Source of the DNA: Ferdinandcohnia sp036965045
GTDB lineage: Bacteria; Bacillota; Bacilli; Bacillales; Bacillaceae_L
Length of the DNA stretch: 64,000 bases
Assembly (NCBI RefSeq): GCF_036965045.1
Contig: NZ_JBALOV010000007.1
Location: 62,001 to 126,000 of the forward strand
Direction: 5' to 3'
The notes beneath the pieces were generated by a model. The model was not told where the DNA came from. It did no database searches and was given only the letters and a program-made list of their open reading frames with translations. Made by a program: the position numbers and the translations under genes. Of this stretch, positions 7,799-16,958 are shown one piece after another; the first letter of the stretch is position 1, and each line of letters opens with the position of its first letter.

Positions 7799-8264
7799 AT
7801 TCTTCAGTCATGTCTTTGTTGTCCCATTTTACTGTAAATATGATTTTTTGTGCTCGTCTTTTTTGTTGTTCAAAGCTTTCAGTGATTCGATTCTTCTGTT
7901 GTTGAATTTGTTGAGCAAGAAAACCAGACTCCAATTGGAAAGTACAAATGTCTTTTCGTTTTAAACGAGAAGACACAATCGATCCATCCAAATGAAATTC
8001 CATGGAGTTCTTATCTGAACGCTCTACTCTAAGGTCTCCCCATCCAGCATCATGAAAAAACGAAATGATTTCTTCAATCGTTGGTAAGGGGAATTTACGG
8101 GCAAGATTTTTTCCAGCCCAGTATAAAATCTGTGGAGTTTCTTTTCCAAATAAATCGGGTATTAAAATTTCACGTATAAGTTCATACCCAAAAACAGAAA
8201 CGGTCTGTTCATTTGAGTTTACATTTTGCTCTGCATTTTGCTCATTGATGTTCATGTTCTTCAC
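7797..8264 (-). CDS. yslB: YslB-like DUF2507 protein
   Basis: 155 residues from a GTG start (VKNMNINEQNAEQN). I chose it because GAGGGG lies 6 nt upstream; a longer frame from an ATG at 8321 lacks a ribosome site. The core FGYELIREILIPDLFGKETP, YWAGKNLARKF and FFHDAGWGDLRV matches the DUF2507/YslB family, related to the V4R/heme-NO-binding-like fold. Its function is not established. It is divergent from sdhC and convergent with lysC, the same position as in B. subtilis. Confidence 0.85.
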   Translation of the reverse strand: MKNMNINEQNAEQNVNSNEQTVSVFGYELIREILIPDLFGKETPQILYWAGKNLARKFPLPTIEEIISFFHDAGWGDLRVERSDKNSMEFHLDGSIVSSRLKRKDICTFQLESGFLAQQIQQQKNRITESFEQQKRRAQKIIFTVKWDNKDMTEE

Positions 8265-8431
8265 TGCATTCCCCTCTTTCTCTGTTCTTTTATTATAAAC
8301 TATCGGGGATAAGAAACACATGAATTTTTTTGTTTCTTTTTGTCATCTGGAATCGTATTTTATTTGGGTTCGATATTATCATATGTGTACAATTATTATC
8401 ATTTTTATGAATAATTTGTGGACTTGTTTCC

Positions 8432-8460
8432 TTGACGCTCTTACTTTATGGGAGTAAAAT
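8432..8460 (+). promoter_or_regulatory. sdhCAB promoter
   Basis: TTGACG (8432-8437), 17-bp spacer, TAAAAT (8455-8460), with a 190-nt leader before sdhC. Just upstream (about 8374-8402) two ATTATCA half-sites recall Fur-box halves but are too far apart for a convincing 7-1-7 site. The region from 8265 to 8656 holds no gene. Confidence 0.6.
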
Positions 8461-8656
8461 GAACTTGTTACATTATACTGATAAAAGAAAATAGCAGGCG
8501 CATTTGTCTTTTTATCTATGAAAAAAGTAATTTATAGTTTCCTGCAAAGGTTTTCATTTGTCAGTTTTATTTCGTCCTAATACATAATTTTACAGGATGA
8601 GGAATGAAAAGGAGTGCCTAAGAAGGTGCGGTTTATTATTAAAGGGGGGTAAAAGT

Positions 8657-9265
8657 ATGGCTGGTAATCGTGAATTTTTTAATCGCAGGCTTCATTCATT
8701 ATTAGGTGTAATTCCTGTAGGGGTATTCTTAATCCAACACTTAGTGGTGAATAACTTTGCGACAAGGGGAGCAGACGCATTTAACAGTGCTGCTGGTTTC
8801 ATGGGGAGTCTCCCATTTAGACTTTTTCTGGAAATATTTATTATCTATTTACCGTTATTATTTCATGCGATTTACGGTCTATATATTGCCTTTACTGCAA
8901 AGAACAATGTGAGTAGATACGGATTTTTCCGTAACTGGATGTTCTTCTTACAACGTATATCCGGAATCATTACTCTGATTTTTGTGGCATGGCATGTATG
9001 GCAAACACGTGTTCAAGCAGCATTTGGAGCAGAAGTTAACTTTAATATGATGGAAGATATCTTAAGTTCACCTGCAATGATCGTTTTCTATCTTGTTGGT
9101 GTAATCTCCACAATCTTCCATTTTTCAAATGGTCTATGGTCATTTGCTGTTAGTTGGGGGCTAACCATAACTCCTCGCTCTCAACAAATTGCAACATACG
9201 TTACAATCATTATTTTTATTGCTTTATCGTACGTAGGTGTTTCTACTATTTTTGCTTTCGTTTAA
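8657..9265 (+). CDS. sdhC: Succinate dehydrogenase cytochrome b558 subunit
   Basis: 202 residues with five hydrophobic segments, the Bacillus-type single-anchor SdhC that binds two hemes b. Candidate axial histidines lie in RRLHSLLG, FLIQHLVV, LLFHAIYG, FVAWHVWQ and TIFHFSNG. It anchors SdhAB to the cytoplasmic membrane and passes electrons to menaquinone. The start at 8657 (MAGNREFFNRRLHS) follows GGGGGG; the in-frame ATG at 8597 would add 20 uncharacteristic residues. It is the first gene of sdhCAB. Confidence 0.95.
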   Translation: MAGNREFFNRRLHSLLGVIPVGVFLIQHLVVNNFATRGADAFNSAAGFMGSLPFRLFLEIFIIYLPLLFHAIYGLYIAFTAKNNVSRYGFFRNWMFFLQRISGIITLIFVAWHVWQTRVQAAFGAEVNFNMMEDILSSPAMIVFYLVGVISTIFHFSNGLWSFAVSWGLTITPRSQQIATYVTIIIFIALSYVGVSTIFAFV

Positions 9266-9334
9266 GAATTAAAAATAAGAACGTTCACAATTTAACACGG
9301 GTTGAACGATCTCTTTATTGGGGAGTGAACTACT

Positions 9335-11095
9335 TTGAGTCAAGGAAAGATTATCGTAGTTGGTGGTGGACTAGCTGGTTTAATGGCTACCATCAAAGCT
9401 GCTGAAGAAGGAACACAAGTTGATTTATTTTCACTCGTACCTGTAAAACGATCTCACTCTGTTTGTGCACAAGGTGGGATTAACGGTGCGGTTAATACAA
9501 AAGGTGAAGGGGATTCTCCGTGGATCCATTTTGACGATACAGTATATGGTGGAGACTTTTTAGCTAACCAGAAGCCAGTTAAGGCAATGTGTGAAGCTGC
9601 ACCAGGAATCATTCACTTAATGGACCGTATGGGAGTCATGTTTAACCGTACACCCGAAGGTTTACTGGATTTCCGTCGTTTCGGGGGAACTCAACACCAC
9701 CGTACAGCATTCGCGGGTGCTACAACTGGTCAGCAATTACTATATGCATTAGATGAACAAGTTCGTCGTCACGAAGTAGCTGGACTTGTTACAAAGTATG
9801 AAGGTTGGGAATTCCTTGGGATTGTTCAAGACGACGAAGGCATTTGTCGTGGTATTGTAGCGCAAAACCTTCATTCAATGGAAATTAAATCATTCCCTGC
9901 TGATGCTGTAATCATGGCATCTGGTGGACCTGGTATTATCTTTGGTAAGACAACTAACTCAGTTATTAATACTGGTTCTGCAGCATCTATTGTGTACCAA
10001 CAAGGTGCTTATTATGCAAACGGTGAGTTTATTCAAATCCACCCAACAGCAATTCCTGGTGATGACAAACTTCGCCTGATGAGTGAATCTGCTCGTGGTG
10101 AAGGTGGACGTGTATGGACATACAAAGATGGTAAACCTTGGTACTTCCTAGAGGAAAAATATCCTGCATACGGAAACTTAGTTCCACGTGATATTGCTAC
10201 ACGTGAAATCTTCCATGTTTGTGTAGATATGAAATTAGGTATCAACGGTGAGAACATGGTTTACTTAGATCTTTCTCATAAAGATCCAAAGGAACTTGAT
10301 ATTAAATTAGGTGGAATTATTGAAATCTATGAAAAATTCATGGGAGATGATCCACGTAAGGTTCCAATGAAAATCTTCCCTGCCGTTCACTATTCAATGG
10401 GTGGATTATGGGTTGACGATCATCAACAAACAAACATCCCTGGATTATTTGCTGCAGGAGAATGCGATTTTTCACAGCACGGTGCAAACCGCTTAGGAGC
10501 TAACTCACTATTATCTGCTATTTACGGTGGTATGGTTGCAGGCCCTAATGCAGTTCATTACATTAAAGGACTTAAGAAGGGTTCTGATTCCATTTCATCA
10601 ACTGTTTACGATAGCCATGAGAAACGAGAGCAAGAAAAATGGGATAATATCATGGCGATGGATGGTACCGAAAATGCATATATCCTTCACAAAGAGCTTG
10701 GTGAATGGATGACAGATAACGTAACGGTTGTTCGATACAATGACAAGTTATTAAAGACAGATGAAAAAATTCAAGAGCTTATGGAGCGATATAAGAACAT
10801 TAATATCAACGACACATCTAAATGGAGCAACCAAGGTGCAACATTTACTCGTCAATTACAAAATATGCTTCAACTCGCACGTGTAATTACAATTGGTGCT
10901 TATAACCGTAATGAAAGTCGTGGTGCTCACTATAAGCCAGACTTCCCAGATCGTAATGATGAGGAATTCTTAAAAACTACGATGGCTAAATTTACTGGTG
11001 AGGCAACTGCTCCAGCATTCCATTATGAAGAGGTTGATACTTCATTAATCACACCACGTAAACGTGACTATACTAAGAATAAGGAGGAGAAGTAA
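9335..11095 (+). CDS. sdhA: Succinate dehydrogenase flavoprotein subunit
   Basis: 586 residues from a TTG start after GGGGAGTGA. The FAD dinucleotide-binding motif GGGLAGLMATIKAAEEG is N-terminal, and the flavin-linking and active-site regions (SHSVCAQGGIN, FGGTQHHRTAFAGATTGQQ, GEFIQIHPTAIPG, AARGEG-like SARGEGGRVW) are intact. It oxidises succinate to fumarate in the TCA cycle and respiratory complex II. sdhB starts 1 nt after its stop, indicating translational coupling. Confidence 0.97.
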   Translation: MSQGKIIVVGGGLAGLMATIKAAEEGTQVDLFSLVPVKRSHSVCAQGGINGAVNTKGEGDSPWIHFDDTVYGGDFLANQKPVKAMCEAAPGIIHLMDRMGVMFNRTPEGLLDFRRFGGTQHHRTAFAGATTGQQLLYALDEQVRRHEVAGLVTKYEGWEFLGIVQDDEGICRGIVAQNLHSMEIKSFPADAVIMASGGPGIIFGKTTNSVINTGSAASIVYQQGAYYANGEFIQIHPTAIPGDDKLRLMSESARGEGGRVWTYKDGKPWYFLEEKYPAYGNLVPRDIATREIFHVCVDMKLGINGENMVYLDLSHKDPKELDIKLGGIIEIYEKFMGDDPRKVPMKIFPAVHYSMGGLWVDDHQQTNIPGLFAAGECDFSQHGANRLGANSLLSAIYGGMVAGPNAVHYIKGLKKGSDSISSTVYDSHEKREQEKWDNIMAMDGTENAYILHKELGEWMTDNVTVVRYNDKLLKTDEKIQELMERYKNININDTSKWSNQGATFTRQLQNMLQLARVITIGAYNRNESRGAHYKPDFPDRNDEEFLKTTMAKFTGEATAPAFHYEEVDTSLITPRKRDYTKNKEEK

Positions 11096-11096
11096 G

Positions 11097-11855
11097 ATGA
11101 GTGAAAAAACAGTTGAATTTCATGTAACTCGTCAAGATACTCCAGATTCTGAACCATATGTATTAAAATTTAAGGTGCCATACCGTAAAAATATGAATGT
11201 CATTTCAGCTTTAATGGAATTTCGTCGTAATCCGGTAGACATCAATGGAAATAATGTTGCTCCCATTACTTGGGATATGAACTGTTTAGAAGAGGTTTGC
11301 GGTGCTTGTTCAATGGTTATCAATGGCAAGCCGCGCCAATCTTGTTCAGCTCTTATTGACCAGCTTGAACAACCAATCAAACTTGAGCCAATGAAGACAT
11401 TCCCTATCGTACGTGATCTACAGATTGACCGTAGCAGAATGTTTGATTCATTGAAAAAAGTAAAAGCTTGGATTCCAATCGATGGAACCTATGATTTGGG
11501 TCCTGGCCCACGTATGCCAGAGAAGAAACGTCAATGGGCATATGAATTATCAAAATGTATGACATGTGGTGTTTGTCTTGAAGCATGTCCTAACGTTAAC
11601 AGCAAATCTGATTTTATTGGTCCTGCACCGCTATCACAAGTTCGTTTATTCAACGCACATCCAACTGGTGCTATGAATAAAGCTGAACGTTTAGAAACAA
11701 TTATGGGAGATGGAGGCCTAGCAAACTGTGGTAACTCACAAAACTGTGTACAGTCTTGTCCAAAAGGGATTCCACTCACGACATCAATTGCAGCTCTAAA
11801 CAGAGATACATCTATCCAAGCATTCAGAAATATGTTTGGTAGTGACCAAGTCTAA
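11097..11855 (+). CDS. sdhB: Succinate dehydrogenase iron-sulfur subunit
   Basis: 252 residues. An N-terminal ferredoxin-like [2Fe-2S] domain carries CLEEVCGACSMVINGKPRQSC. The C-terminal domain has CMTCGVCLEACP and CGNSQNCVQSCPKGI for the further clusters. It transfers electrons from SdhA flavin to SdhC heme and quinone. The start at 11097 follows AAGGAGGAGAA inside the end of sdhA; the longer frame from 11064 overlaps sdhA without a ribosome site. It is the last gene of the operon. Confidence 0.97.
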   Translation: MSEKTVEFHVTRQDTPDSEPYVLKFKVPYRKNMNVISALMEFRRNPVDINGNNVAPITWDMNCLEEVCGACSMVINGKPRQSCSALIDQLEQPIKLEPMKTFPIVRDLQIDRSRMFDSLKKVKAWIPIDGTYDLGPGPRMPEKKRQWAYELSKCMTCGVCLEACPNVNSKSDFIGPAPLSQVRLFNAHPTGAMNKAERLETIMGDGGLANCGNSQNCVQSCPKGIPLTTSIAALNRDTSIQAFRNMFGSDQV

Positions 11856-11864
11856 TAGAAATGG

Positions 11865-11903
11865 AAAAGCACTCCTTCATGCAAATGGAGGAGTGCTTTT
11901 TTT
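11865..11903 (+). terminator. sdhCAB terminator
   Basis: AAAAGCACTCCT and AGGAGTGCTTTT arms with a run of T. Confidence 0.92.
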
Positions 11904-12022
11904 ACGAAGAGATCCTTCTTTAAAGGTGACACCTTAGATGTTTTAAAAAAACACCTTTTCGCTATAGAATAAGGCACCACTTTACCTTGACCTGAATAAT
12001 CTTATGTAAGGGAGCTATTGGA

Positions 12023-12472
12023 ATGAAACAAATTACGTATATCGATGATATTGAGACATGGGAGAATACATTTGATTTTTTCCAACCGATTCAAGTACGT
12101 TTTTCTGAGACAGACATGTTTGGACATTTAAATAATACTGTACCCTTTACCTACTTTGAGGAAGCGAGAATTCAATATTTTAATCACCTTGGGTTTATGC
12201 AGAAGTGGATCGATAAATCGAGCGATGCAATCCCTGTGGTAGCAAGCCAACAATGTGATTATTTGAAACAAGTCTTTTTTGGAGAACAACTTAAGTTATA
12301 TGTTAAAATACACAAACTTGGCAATTCCTCAATGGATATTCATTATATGGCAAAGGATAAAGAGGAGGCCATTTGTTTTGTCGGTAGGAGTGCATTAGTT
12401 CAAATGTCTAAACGAACAGGAAAAGGGGAACCATGGTCTGATGATATGAAGCATTTGTTAAAAAGCACCTAA
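12023..12472 (+). CDS. ysmA: 4-hydroxybenzoyl-CoA thioesterase-like acyl-CoA thioesterase
   Basis: 149 residues with the hot-dog thioesterase signature VRFSETDMFGHLNNTVPFTYFEEAR (cited in part), in which the conserved Asp and the HLNN turn mark the active site. Its position between sdhB and gerE matches B. subtilis ysmA. It probably hydrolyses an acyl-CoA, but the substrate is not indicated by the sequence. GGGAG precedes the ATG. It stands alone, with about 170 nt of leader from the sdh terminator. Confidence 0.8.
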   Translation: MKQITYIDDIETWENTFDFFQPIQVRFSETDMFGHLNNTVPFTYFEEARIQYFNHLGFMQKWIDKSSDAIPVVASQQCDYLKQVFFGEQLKLYVKIHKLGNSSMDIHYMAKDKEEAICFVGRSALVQMSKRTGKGEPWSDDMKHLLKST

Positions 12473-12560
12473 CCTATATTGTATGAGCTAAGTAGAACGA
12501 ATATACCAATACATGAAAAAATGGACGCAAAAAAGTCTACATATCAACCTTTTAGCAGTC

Positions 12561-12588
12561 ACAGCAACACTCTCCTTCTCATACTATA
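12561..12588 (+). promoter_or_regulatory. Possible sigma-K promoter of gerE
   Basis: CATACTATA (12580-12588) fits the sigma-K -10 consensus CATAnnnTA, with AC 17 bp upstream at 12561. In B. subtilis, gerE is transcribed by sigma-K RNA polymerase late in the mother cell. Confidence 0.55.
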
Positions 12589-12652
12589 TTGTGACTAAAT
12601 ATATACCCATCCAGTAGTTCAGCTCGAACCTTAGCAAGGAGGGTTACAATAC

Positions 12653-12877
12653 TTGAAGGAGAAAGAGTTTCAACCAAAACCGCTACTAACAAAAAGAGAG
12701 AGAGAAGTTTTTGAATTACTAGTTCAAGACAAAACAACGAAAGATATCGCAAGTGAACTATTCATTAGCGAAAAAACAGTTCGTAACCACATTTCGAATG
12801 CGATGCAGAAGCTGGGAGTAAAGGGGCGTTCTCAAGCAGTTGTAGAGCTCCTTCGTATGGGAGAACTTGAACTTTAA
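12653..12877 (+). CDS. gerE: Late mother-cell transcription regulator GerE
   Basis: 74 residues, exactly the size of GerE: a free-standing LuxR/FixJ-type helix-turn-helix (LTKREREVFELLVQ, TTKDIASELFISEKTVRNH, QKLGVKGRSQAVVELLRMG). It starts at TTG 12653 after AAGGAGGG. GerE switches on late coat genes and represses some sigma-K targets in the mother cell. A sigma-K-like promoter lies upstream, consistent with the known cascade. Confidence 0.96.
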   Translation: MKEKEFQPKPLLTKREREVFELLVQDKTTKDIASELFISEKTVRNHISNAMQKLGVKGRSQAVVELLRMGELEL

Positions 12878-12882
12878 GTATT

Positions 12883-12923
12883 ACCGGCTACACTTTACTT
12901 AAGTAAGGTAGCCGGTTACTTAT
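12883..12923 (+). terminator. gerE terminator
   Basis: ACCGGCTAC (12883-12891) pairs with GTAGCCGGT (12908-12916); the loop region itself nearly pairs, and a T-rich tail follows. Confidence 0.75.
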
Positions 12924-13111
12924 TTTAGGGAACACCCTACATAATTCTAATACTGGAACTTGCTTTTTACGCGAAAAAAGTAGAAAATAAGAATAATATA
13001 GTTTTTTCCTAAAACGAAAAAGTTCTTTTCGATGACATAATTCATTAGCTGTTTACATGAGAGAAAAACAGTTTGAAATTTACACTATAAACGATACTAG
13101 GAGAGGATGTA

Positions 13112-13570
13112 ATGACTGTACAAGAGAGCAATGAAACAAAAGACTACCAAGTAATCGCAGATATCGAAAAATCTCTTCGCTTTATTTCCGGTTTACTTAA
13201 ACAAAAAGGCCGGGAAATTTTAAGTAACTTTACAATTACAACACCACAATTTATTGCGCTTCAGTGGTTACTTGAGCACGGAGATATGACAATTGGCGAA
13301 TTATCAAATAAAATGTACTTAGCTTGCAGTACAACAACAGACCTTGTTGATCGGATGGAAAAAAATGTGCTTGTTATGCGCGTAAAAGACCCAAAAGATC
13401 GTCGTGTCGTTCGAATTCATTTACTTGAAGAAGGAGAACGCATTATCGAAGAAGTGATTAAAAAAAGACAAGATTATTTACATGAAATCATGAAGAACTT
13501 TTCCGAAGATGAAGTAATCCAACTAGAACAAAGTTTAAGGAAATTACATCAAGAAATGCGAGTAGAATGA
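13112..13570 (+). CDS. ysmB: MarR-family transcriptional regulator YsmB
   Basis: 152 residues with the MarR winged helix: the recognition region IGELSNKMYLACSTTTDLVDRME and wing KDPKDRRVVRIHL (DPKDRR is the family hallmark). It starts at ATG 13112 after AGGAGAGG. The gene sits immediately before racE (10 nt), as in B. subtilis, suggesting co-transcription. Ligand and targets are unknown. Confidence 0.88.
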   Translation: MTVQESNETKDYQVIADIEKSLRFISGLLKQKGREILSNFTITTPQFIALQWLLEHGDMTIGELSNKMYLACSTTTDLVDRMEKNVLVMRVKDPKDRRVVRIHLLEEGERIIEEVIKKRQDYLHEIMKNFSEDEVIQLEQSLRKLHQEMRVE

Positions 13571-13580
13571 GGCGAAACGT

Positions 13581-14375
13581 TTGAAAAGACCAATCGGAGT
13601 TATTGATTCCGGGGTGGGCGGTCTAACCGTTGCTCGGGAAATAATTAGACAATTACCAAATGAAGAAATTATATATTTAGGTGATAACGCAAGATGTCCG
13701 TATGGGCCAAGACCTAAGGAAGAAGTTCGTCAGTTTACATGGGAGATGACGAACTATTTATTGTCACATGAAATTAAAATGCTAGTCATCGCATGCAATA
13801 CGGCAACCGCCCTTGTATTGGATGAAATCCAAGCTGAGCTGCCTATTCCTGTGATCGGCGTTGTCTATCCTGGAGCAAGGACTGCCCTGAAGGTTACTAA
13901 AAATAACTATGTTGGCGTAATTGGAACAGCCAACACAATCGAAAGTGGCGCCTATGAAGATGCGTTAAAATCAATCAACAACCAAATCAATGTCGATAGT
14001 CTCGCATGCCCGCGGTTCGTCCCGATTGTCGAAGCAGGGGAGTTTGTTGGCCCTAAAGCTGAACAAATTGTAGCCGAATCATTGGAGGTTTTTCGAGGTA
14101 AAGAAATCGACACCTTAATTCTAGGCTGTACCCATTATCCGCTGCTACGTGATACCATCCAAGCCTATCTTGGAGATCGAATCAAGCTCATCGATTCCGG
14201 TGCAGAAACTGCCCGTGAAGTCAGCACTGTATTGTTCTATAGTGGATTATTAAACAAAAAGGCGAGGAAAAAGAATCACCTATTCCTCACAACAGGTGAT
14301 AAAGAAATCTTCCAACGAATCGCCACCAACTGGTTTGAGCAACCAGTATATAATGTGAAATCAGTAAAATTGTAA
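13581..14375 (+). CDS. racE: Glutamate racemase
   Basis: 264 residues with both catalytic cysteines in context: ACNTATA near residue 73 and LGCTHYPLL near residue 185. The N-terminal IGVIDSGVGGLTV is also characteristic. It supplies D-glutamate for peptidoglycan and, in some bacilli, poly-gamma-glutamate. TTG start at 13581 preceded by GAGGCG; 10 nt after ysmB. It ends in a clear terminator. Confidence 0.95.
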   Translation: MKRPIGVIDSGVGGLTVAREIIRQLPNEEIIYLGDNARCPYGPRPKEEVRQFTWEMTNYLLSHEIKMLVIACNTATALVLDEIQAELPIPVIGVVYPGARTALKVTKNNYVGVIGTANTIESGAYEDALKSINNQINVDSLACPRFVPIVEAGEFVGPKAEQIVAESLEVFRGKEIDTLILGCTHYPLLRDTIQAYLGDRIKLIDSGAETAREVSTVLFYSGLLNKKARKKNHLFLTTGDKEIFQRIATNWFEQPVYNVKSVKL

Positions 14376-14381
14376 TTGAGG

Positions 14382-14405
14382 AAAGTCCCCGAGAGGGGGC
14401 TTTTT
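14382..14405 (+). terminator. racE terminator
   Basis: AAAGTCCCC-GAGA-GGGGGCTTTTT, a compact intrinsic terminator. Confidence 0.9.
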
Positions 14406-14526
14406 GTGTTTGGGTGACTTTCAATAAGGATATTCACTATAAAGTAATACAACTATTGATGATAAAAACTTCGTTCTATAAGGGGATAATGGTTAATATT
14501 ACCATCAAAAGATGTACAAAGTACAG

Positions 14527-14684
14527 GTGAAGGTAAGAATAGAGGTATATCGTACCCCGCACAATGTTCTGAATTCAAGTGAGGGTAAGAATAGAGGTTA
14601 ATCGTACCCTCATACAATGTCCTGAATCAAAGTGAAGGTAAGAATAGAGGCAAATCGTACCCTCACCCATCGTCCTAATTCTAT
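14527..14684. repeat. Three tandem ~53-bp hairpin repeats
   Basis: Units begin at 14527, 14579 and 14632 (period 52-53 bp). Each opens GTGA(A/G)GGTAAGAATAGAGG and closes near ATCGTACCC. Units 2 and 3 contain an inverted repeat (TGAGGGTA or TGAAGGTA against TACCCTCA), so each can form a hairpin about 35 nt long. No ORF runs through them. The 348-bp interval between racE and the NERD gene holds nothing else I can identify apart from the racE terminator. Confidence 0.8.
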
Positions 14685-14723
14685 CTACGACAACCCTTTC
14701 CTTAAATTATTGTAGGTCTATAT

Positions 14724-15668
14724 TTAATTACGCCTCTCATAATAAGACGATCTTCCTGACTGAATTAGATTGTATTTTTTTGAAAGTATTTTTCTAATCG
14801 TCTTTTTGCATTTAATTACGTTACACCATTCAAATATTGTACTGACTTTAATCTTTAATTCCGGGAAAAGATGCCCGAATTCCTCGATGCTTCTAGTTAC
14901 TGCGGTTTCCTTATCCTCCCAAGTTCCACAATCAGGGCAGGTAAGTTTGTGCTGATTCGCACTATCCATAAACCCACTCCAACACACCGTACACAAAATC
15001 CCTTTCTCCATCTCGTCAAAACTATATTTGGGCAGTAATGAAAAAGGAGACTTCATTATATGTAGCGATAGTAGCTTTTTTGCCAAAGAATGATGTTTTT
15101 CACCCAAACTAGAAGATTGGGAATTTAATTTATTCATAAATCGTTTTATTTGGGATGGAAAAATAATCGGCAGGTTTGGTGAAGCGTTGTAGAGTTAAAA
15201 TTCGGGATTAACGAAAACAAGGTGCCCTTCAACTGTAAGATTAAATCCAAGTTGTTGAAGCATTTGCCGGAAAAGAGATTCACAACGATTAAGTTGATTG
15301 AGAGGATTTTTTGTCTCCTTTCCAGAAAAAGTTCGGAACCGGTCGCCGTCAATTAGGTAATCACCTTCATAGTTTTTTATTTCAAAGATGTGAATGACGT
15401 TTTGGGAAATTAGGAGTGAATCGATTTGGTAATAGGTATTGTTTGTTTCAAGAAGCAGGTCATTGATAATGAGGCAATCAAGTGAAAGACTTTCTAATCG
15501 CTGGTCAAACAATGTTTCACCAAAATAATCTTTCTCAAGTGTATTGACTTGATTCTCAACTTTTTGGGAAACCATCTTCCGTGCACGGATGGATTTTAGG
15601 GGCTTTAATTCAGTTGGATCAGTACGGCTTTTAATGATCAAACGCAACACTTTCTTTCTCACTTTCAA
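14724..15668 (-). pseudogene. NERD-domain protein interrupted by an in-frame TAA
   Basis: Read on the minus strand, 15668-15198 encodes a nuclease-related NERD domain (QIDSLLISQNVIHIFEIKNYEG). The frame then meets TAA (complement of 15195-15197) and continues without shift as LYNASPNLPIIFPSQI into the 14724-15137 frame. That part has a zinc-ribbon-like CTVCW...CPDCG pair and the helical tail seen in full-length Bacillus NERD proteins. One nonsense codon therefore splits a protein of about 314 codons. It may be a decayed gene, a sequencing error, or a truncated NERD plus a reinitiated C-terminal part. NERD proteins are common accessory genes of unclear role. Confidence 0.75.
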
Positions 15669-15814
15669 AACAATTGTAAATCTTCTATTCTATTTTTACA
15701 ATCTATTAACTGATGAAATCAAAACATTTTGTCCACATTTTCGCTAAAAAGCGGTCTAATTTGAAAATAGGGCTCGTATACATAGTAGTACAAACTGCCT
15801 TAGGAGGGAAAAGA

Positions 15815-16876
15815 ATGCGTAAAATAACTAAATCTGCAATAGCTGCCACAGTGGTTACTTCAACAGTGTTACTTTCAGGATGTGGTTTATTAGGTGGAAA
15901 GGAAGAAGCCAAACAAATGGATCCACCAAAAAACGAAGCAGTTGATGAAACAGTAGCAAATGGGGAGAACCCAGCTACTGAGGCAACTGATCAGGAGGAA
16001 GCTGCAACTGAAACAGTCAAACGTGACCTGTATCTAATCGATGAGAATGGTTTAGTGGTCCCGTACACTGTTGATCTTCCAAAAGATAATGCTGCAGCAA
16101 GACAGGTCCTTGAGTATTTAGTTGCTGGTGGACCGTTAAATGAAATATTACCAGATGGATTCAAAGCGGTAATTCCACAGGATACAACAGTGGATGTAAA
16201 CTTGAAGGATGGAACAATTACTGCTGATTTCTCGAAGGAATTTGCAAACTATAACCCTGAAGATGAAGCGAAAATTTTACAAGCCATTACTTATACATTA
16301 ACCCAATTTGAAAATGTGAACAATGTTGTTATCAGTGTGAATGGTTATAAATTAGATGAAATGCCTGTTGATGGTACTCCAATCCCAGCAGACTTAAGTA
16401 GAGCTGATGGAATAAATATTGATAATAGCGGAGTTGTCGACATTACAAACAGCCGTCCTGTGACTCTTTATTTCTTTGTGCAAAACGATGCAGGGGAGTA
16501 TTATGTACCAGTGACAAAGCGTGTTGAAAATACGGGGGATGACAAAGTATCGGCAGTTGTAAATGCGTTAATCGAAGGACCTGATATGGGATCGGATTTA
16601 ATTAGTGAGATTCATCAAGATGTAAAACTATTGAGTGCCAAAATGGAAGATGGAATAGTAACGTTAGACTTTAATGAAGCAATTTATGGTGCCTTTAATG
16701 AGAAAATGATCTCCAAGCATGTGATCAACTCACTAGTATTGTCCTTAACGGAGCAGCCTGAAGTGAAGAGTGTTGCCATTACAGTAAATGGTAATGAAGA
16801 TGTTGTTACTGAAGATGGGAAGTCATTAACAGAACCGGTAACTCGTCCAGCAAATGTGAATACTGGTAGTTTCTAA
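15815..16876 (+). CDS. gerM: Spore germination lipoprotein GerM
   Basis: 353 residues from ATG 15815 behind AGGAGGG; the longer frame from 15713 lacks a ribosome site and would bury the signal peptide. A lipobox (TVLLSGCG) around residues 18-25 predicts lipidation. Two GerMN domains follow, roughly residues 75-190 and 205-345, each with the RxLYLIDENG or VTLYFFVQND type of start. GerM is needed for normal sporulation and germination in B. subtilis and is thought to act at the forespore envelope. It precedes rph as in B. subtilis. Confidence 0.92.
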   Translation: MRKITKSAIAATVVTSTVLLSGCGLLGGKEEAKQMDPPKNEAVDETVANGENPATEATDQEEAATETVKRDLYLIDENGLVVPYTVDLPKDNAAARQVLEYLVAGGPLNEILPDGFKAVIPQDTTVDVNLKDGTITADFSKEFANYNPEDEAKILQAITYTLTQFENVNNVVISVNGYKLDEMPVDGTPIPADLSRADGINIDNSGVVDITNSRPVTLYFFVQNDAGEYYVPVTKRVENTGDDKVSAVVNALIEGPDMGSDLISEIHQDVKLLSAKMEDGIVTLDFNEAIYGAFNEKMISKHVINSLVLSLTEQPEVKSVAITVNGNEDVVTEDGKSLTEPVTRPANVNTGSF

Positions 16877-16883
16877 AAAAGAG

Positions 16884-16913
16884 AGGATGTGGACATTGTT
16901 CACATCCTTTTTC
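16884..16913 (+). terminator. gerM terminator
   Basis: AGGATGTG (16884-16891) pairs with CACATCCT (16901-16908), followed by T-rich sequence. Confidence 0.85.
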
Positions 16914-16958
16914 TTATTGCAACTATAGAAGAGAGAAATTTTGATATACTATAAAATG

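Noticed and set aside
8365..8410. Fur box upstream of sdhC
   Set aside because: Two ATTATCA-like halves are present but their spacing does not fit a 7-1-7 site; not strong enough to list.
14527..14684. Possible CRISPR array
   Set aside because: Only three units, no conserved repeat with variable spacers of uniform size, whole units are related, and no cas genes are in the window.
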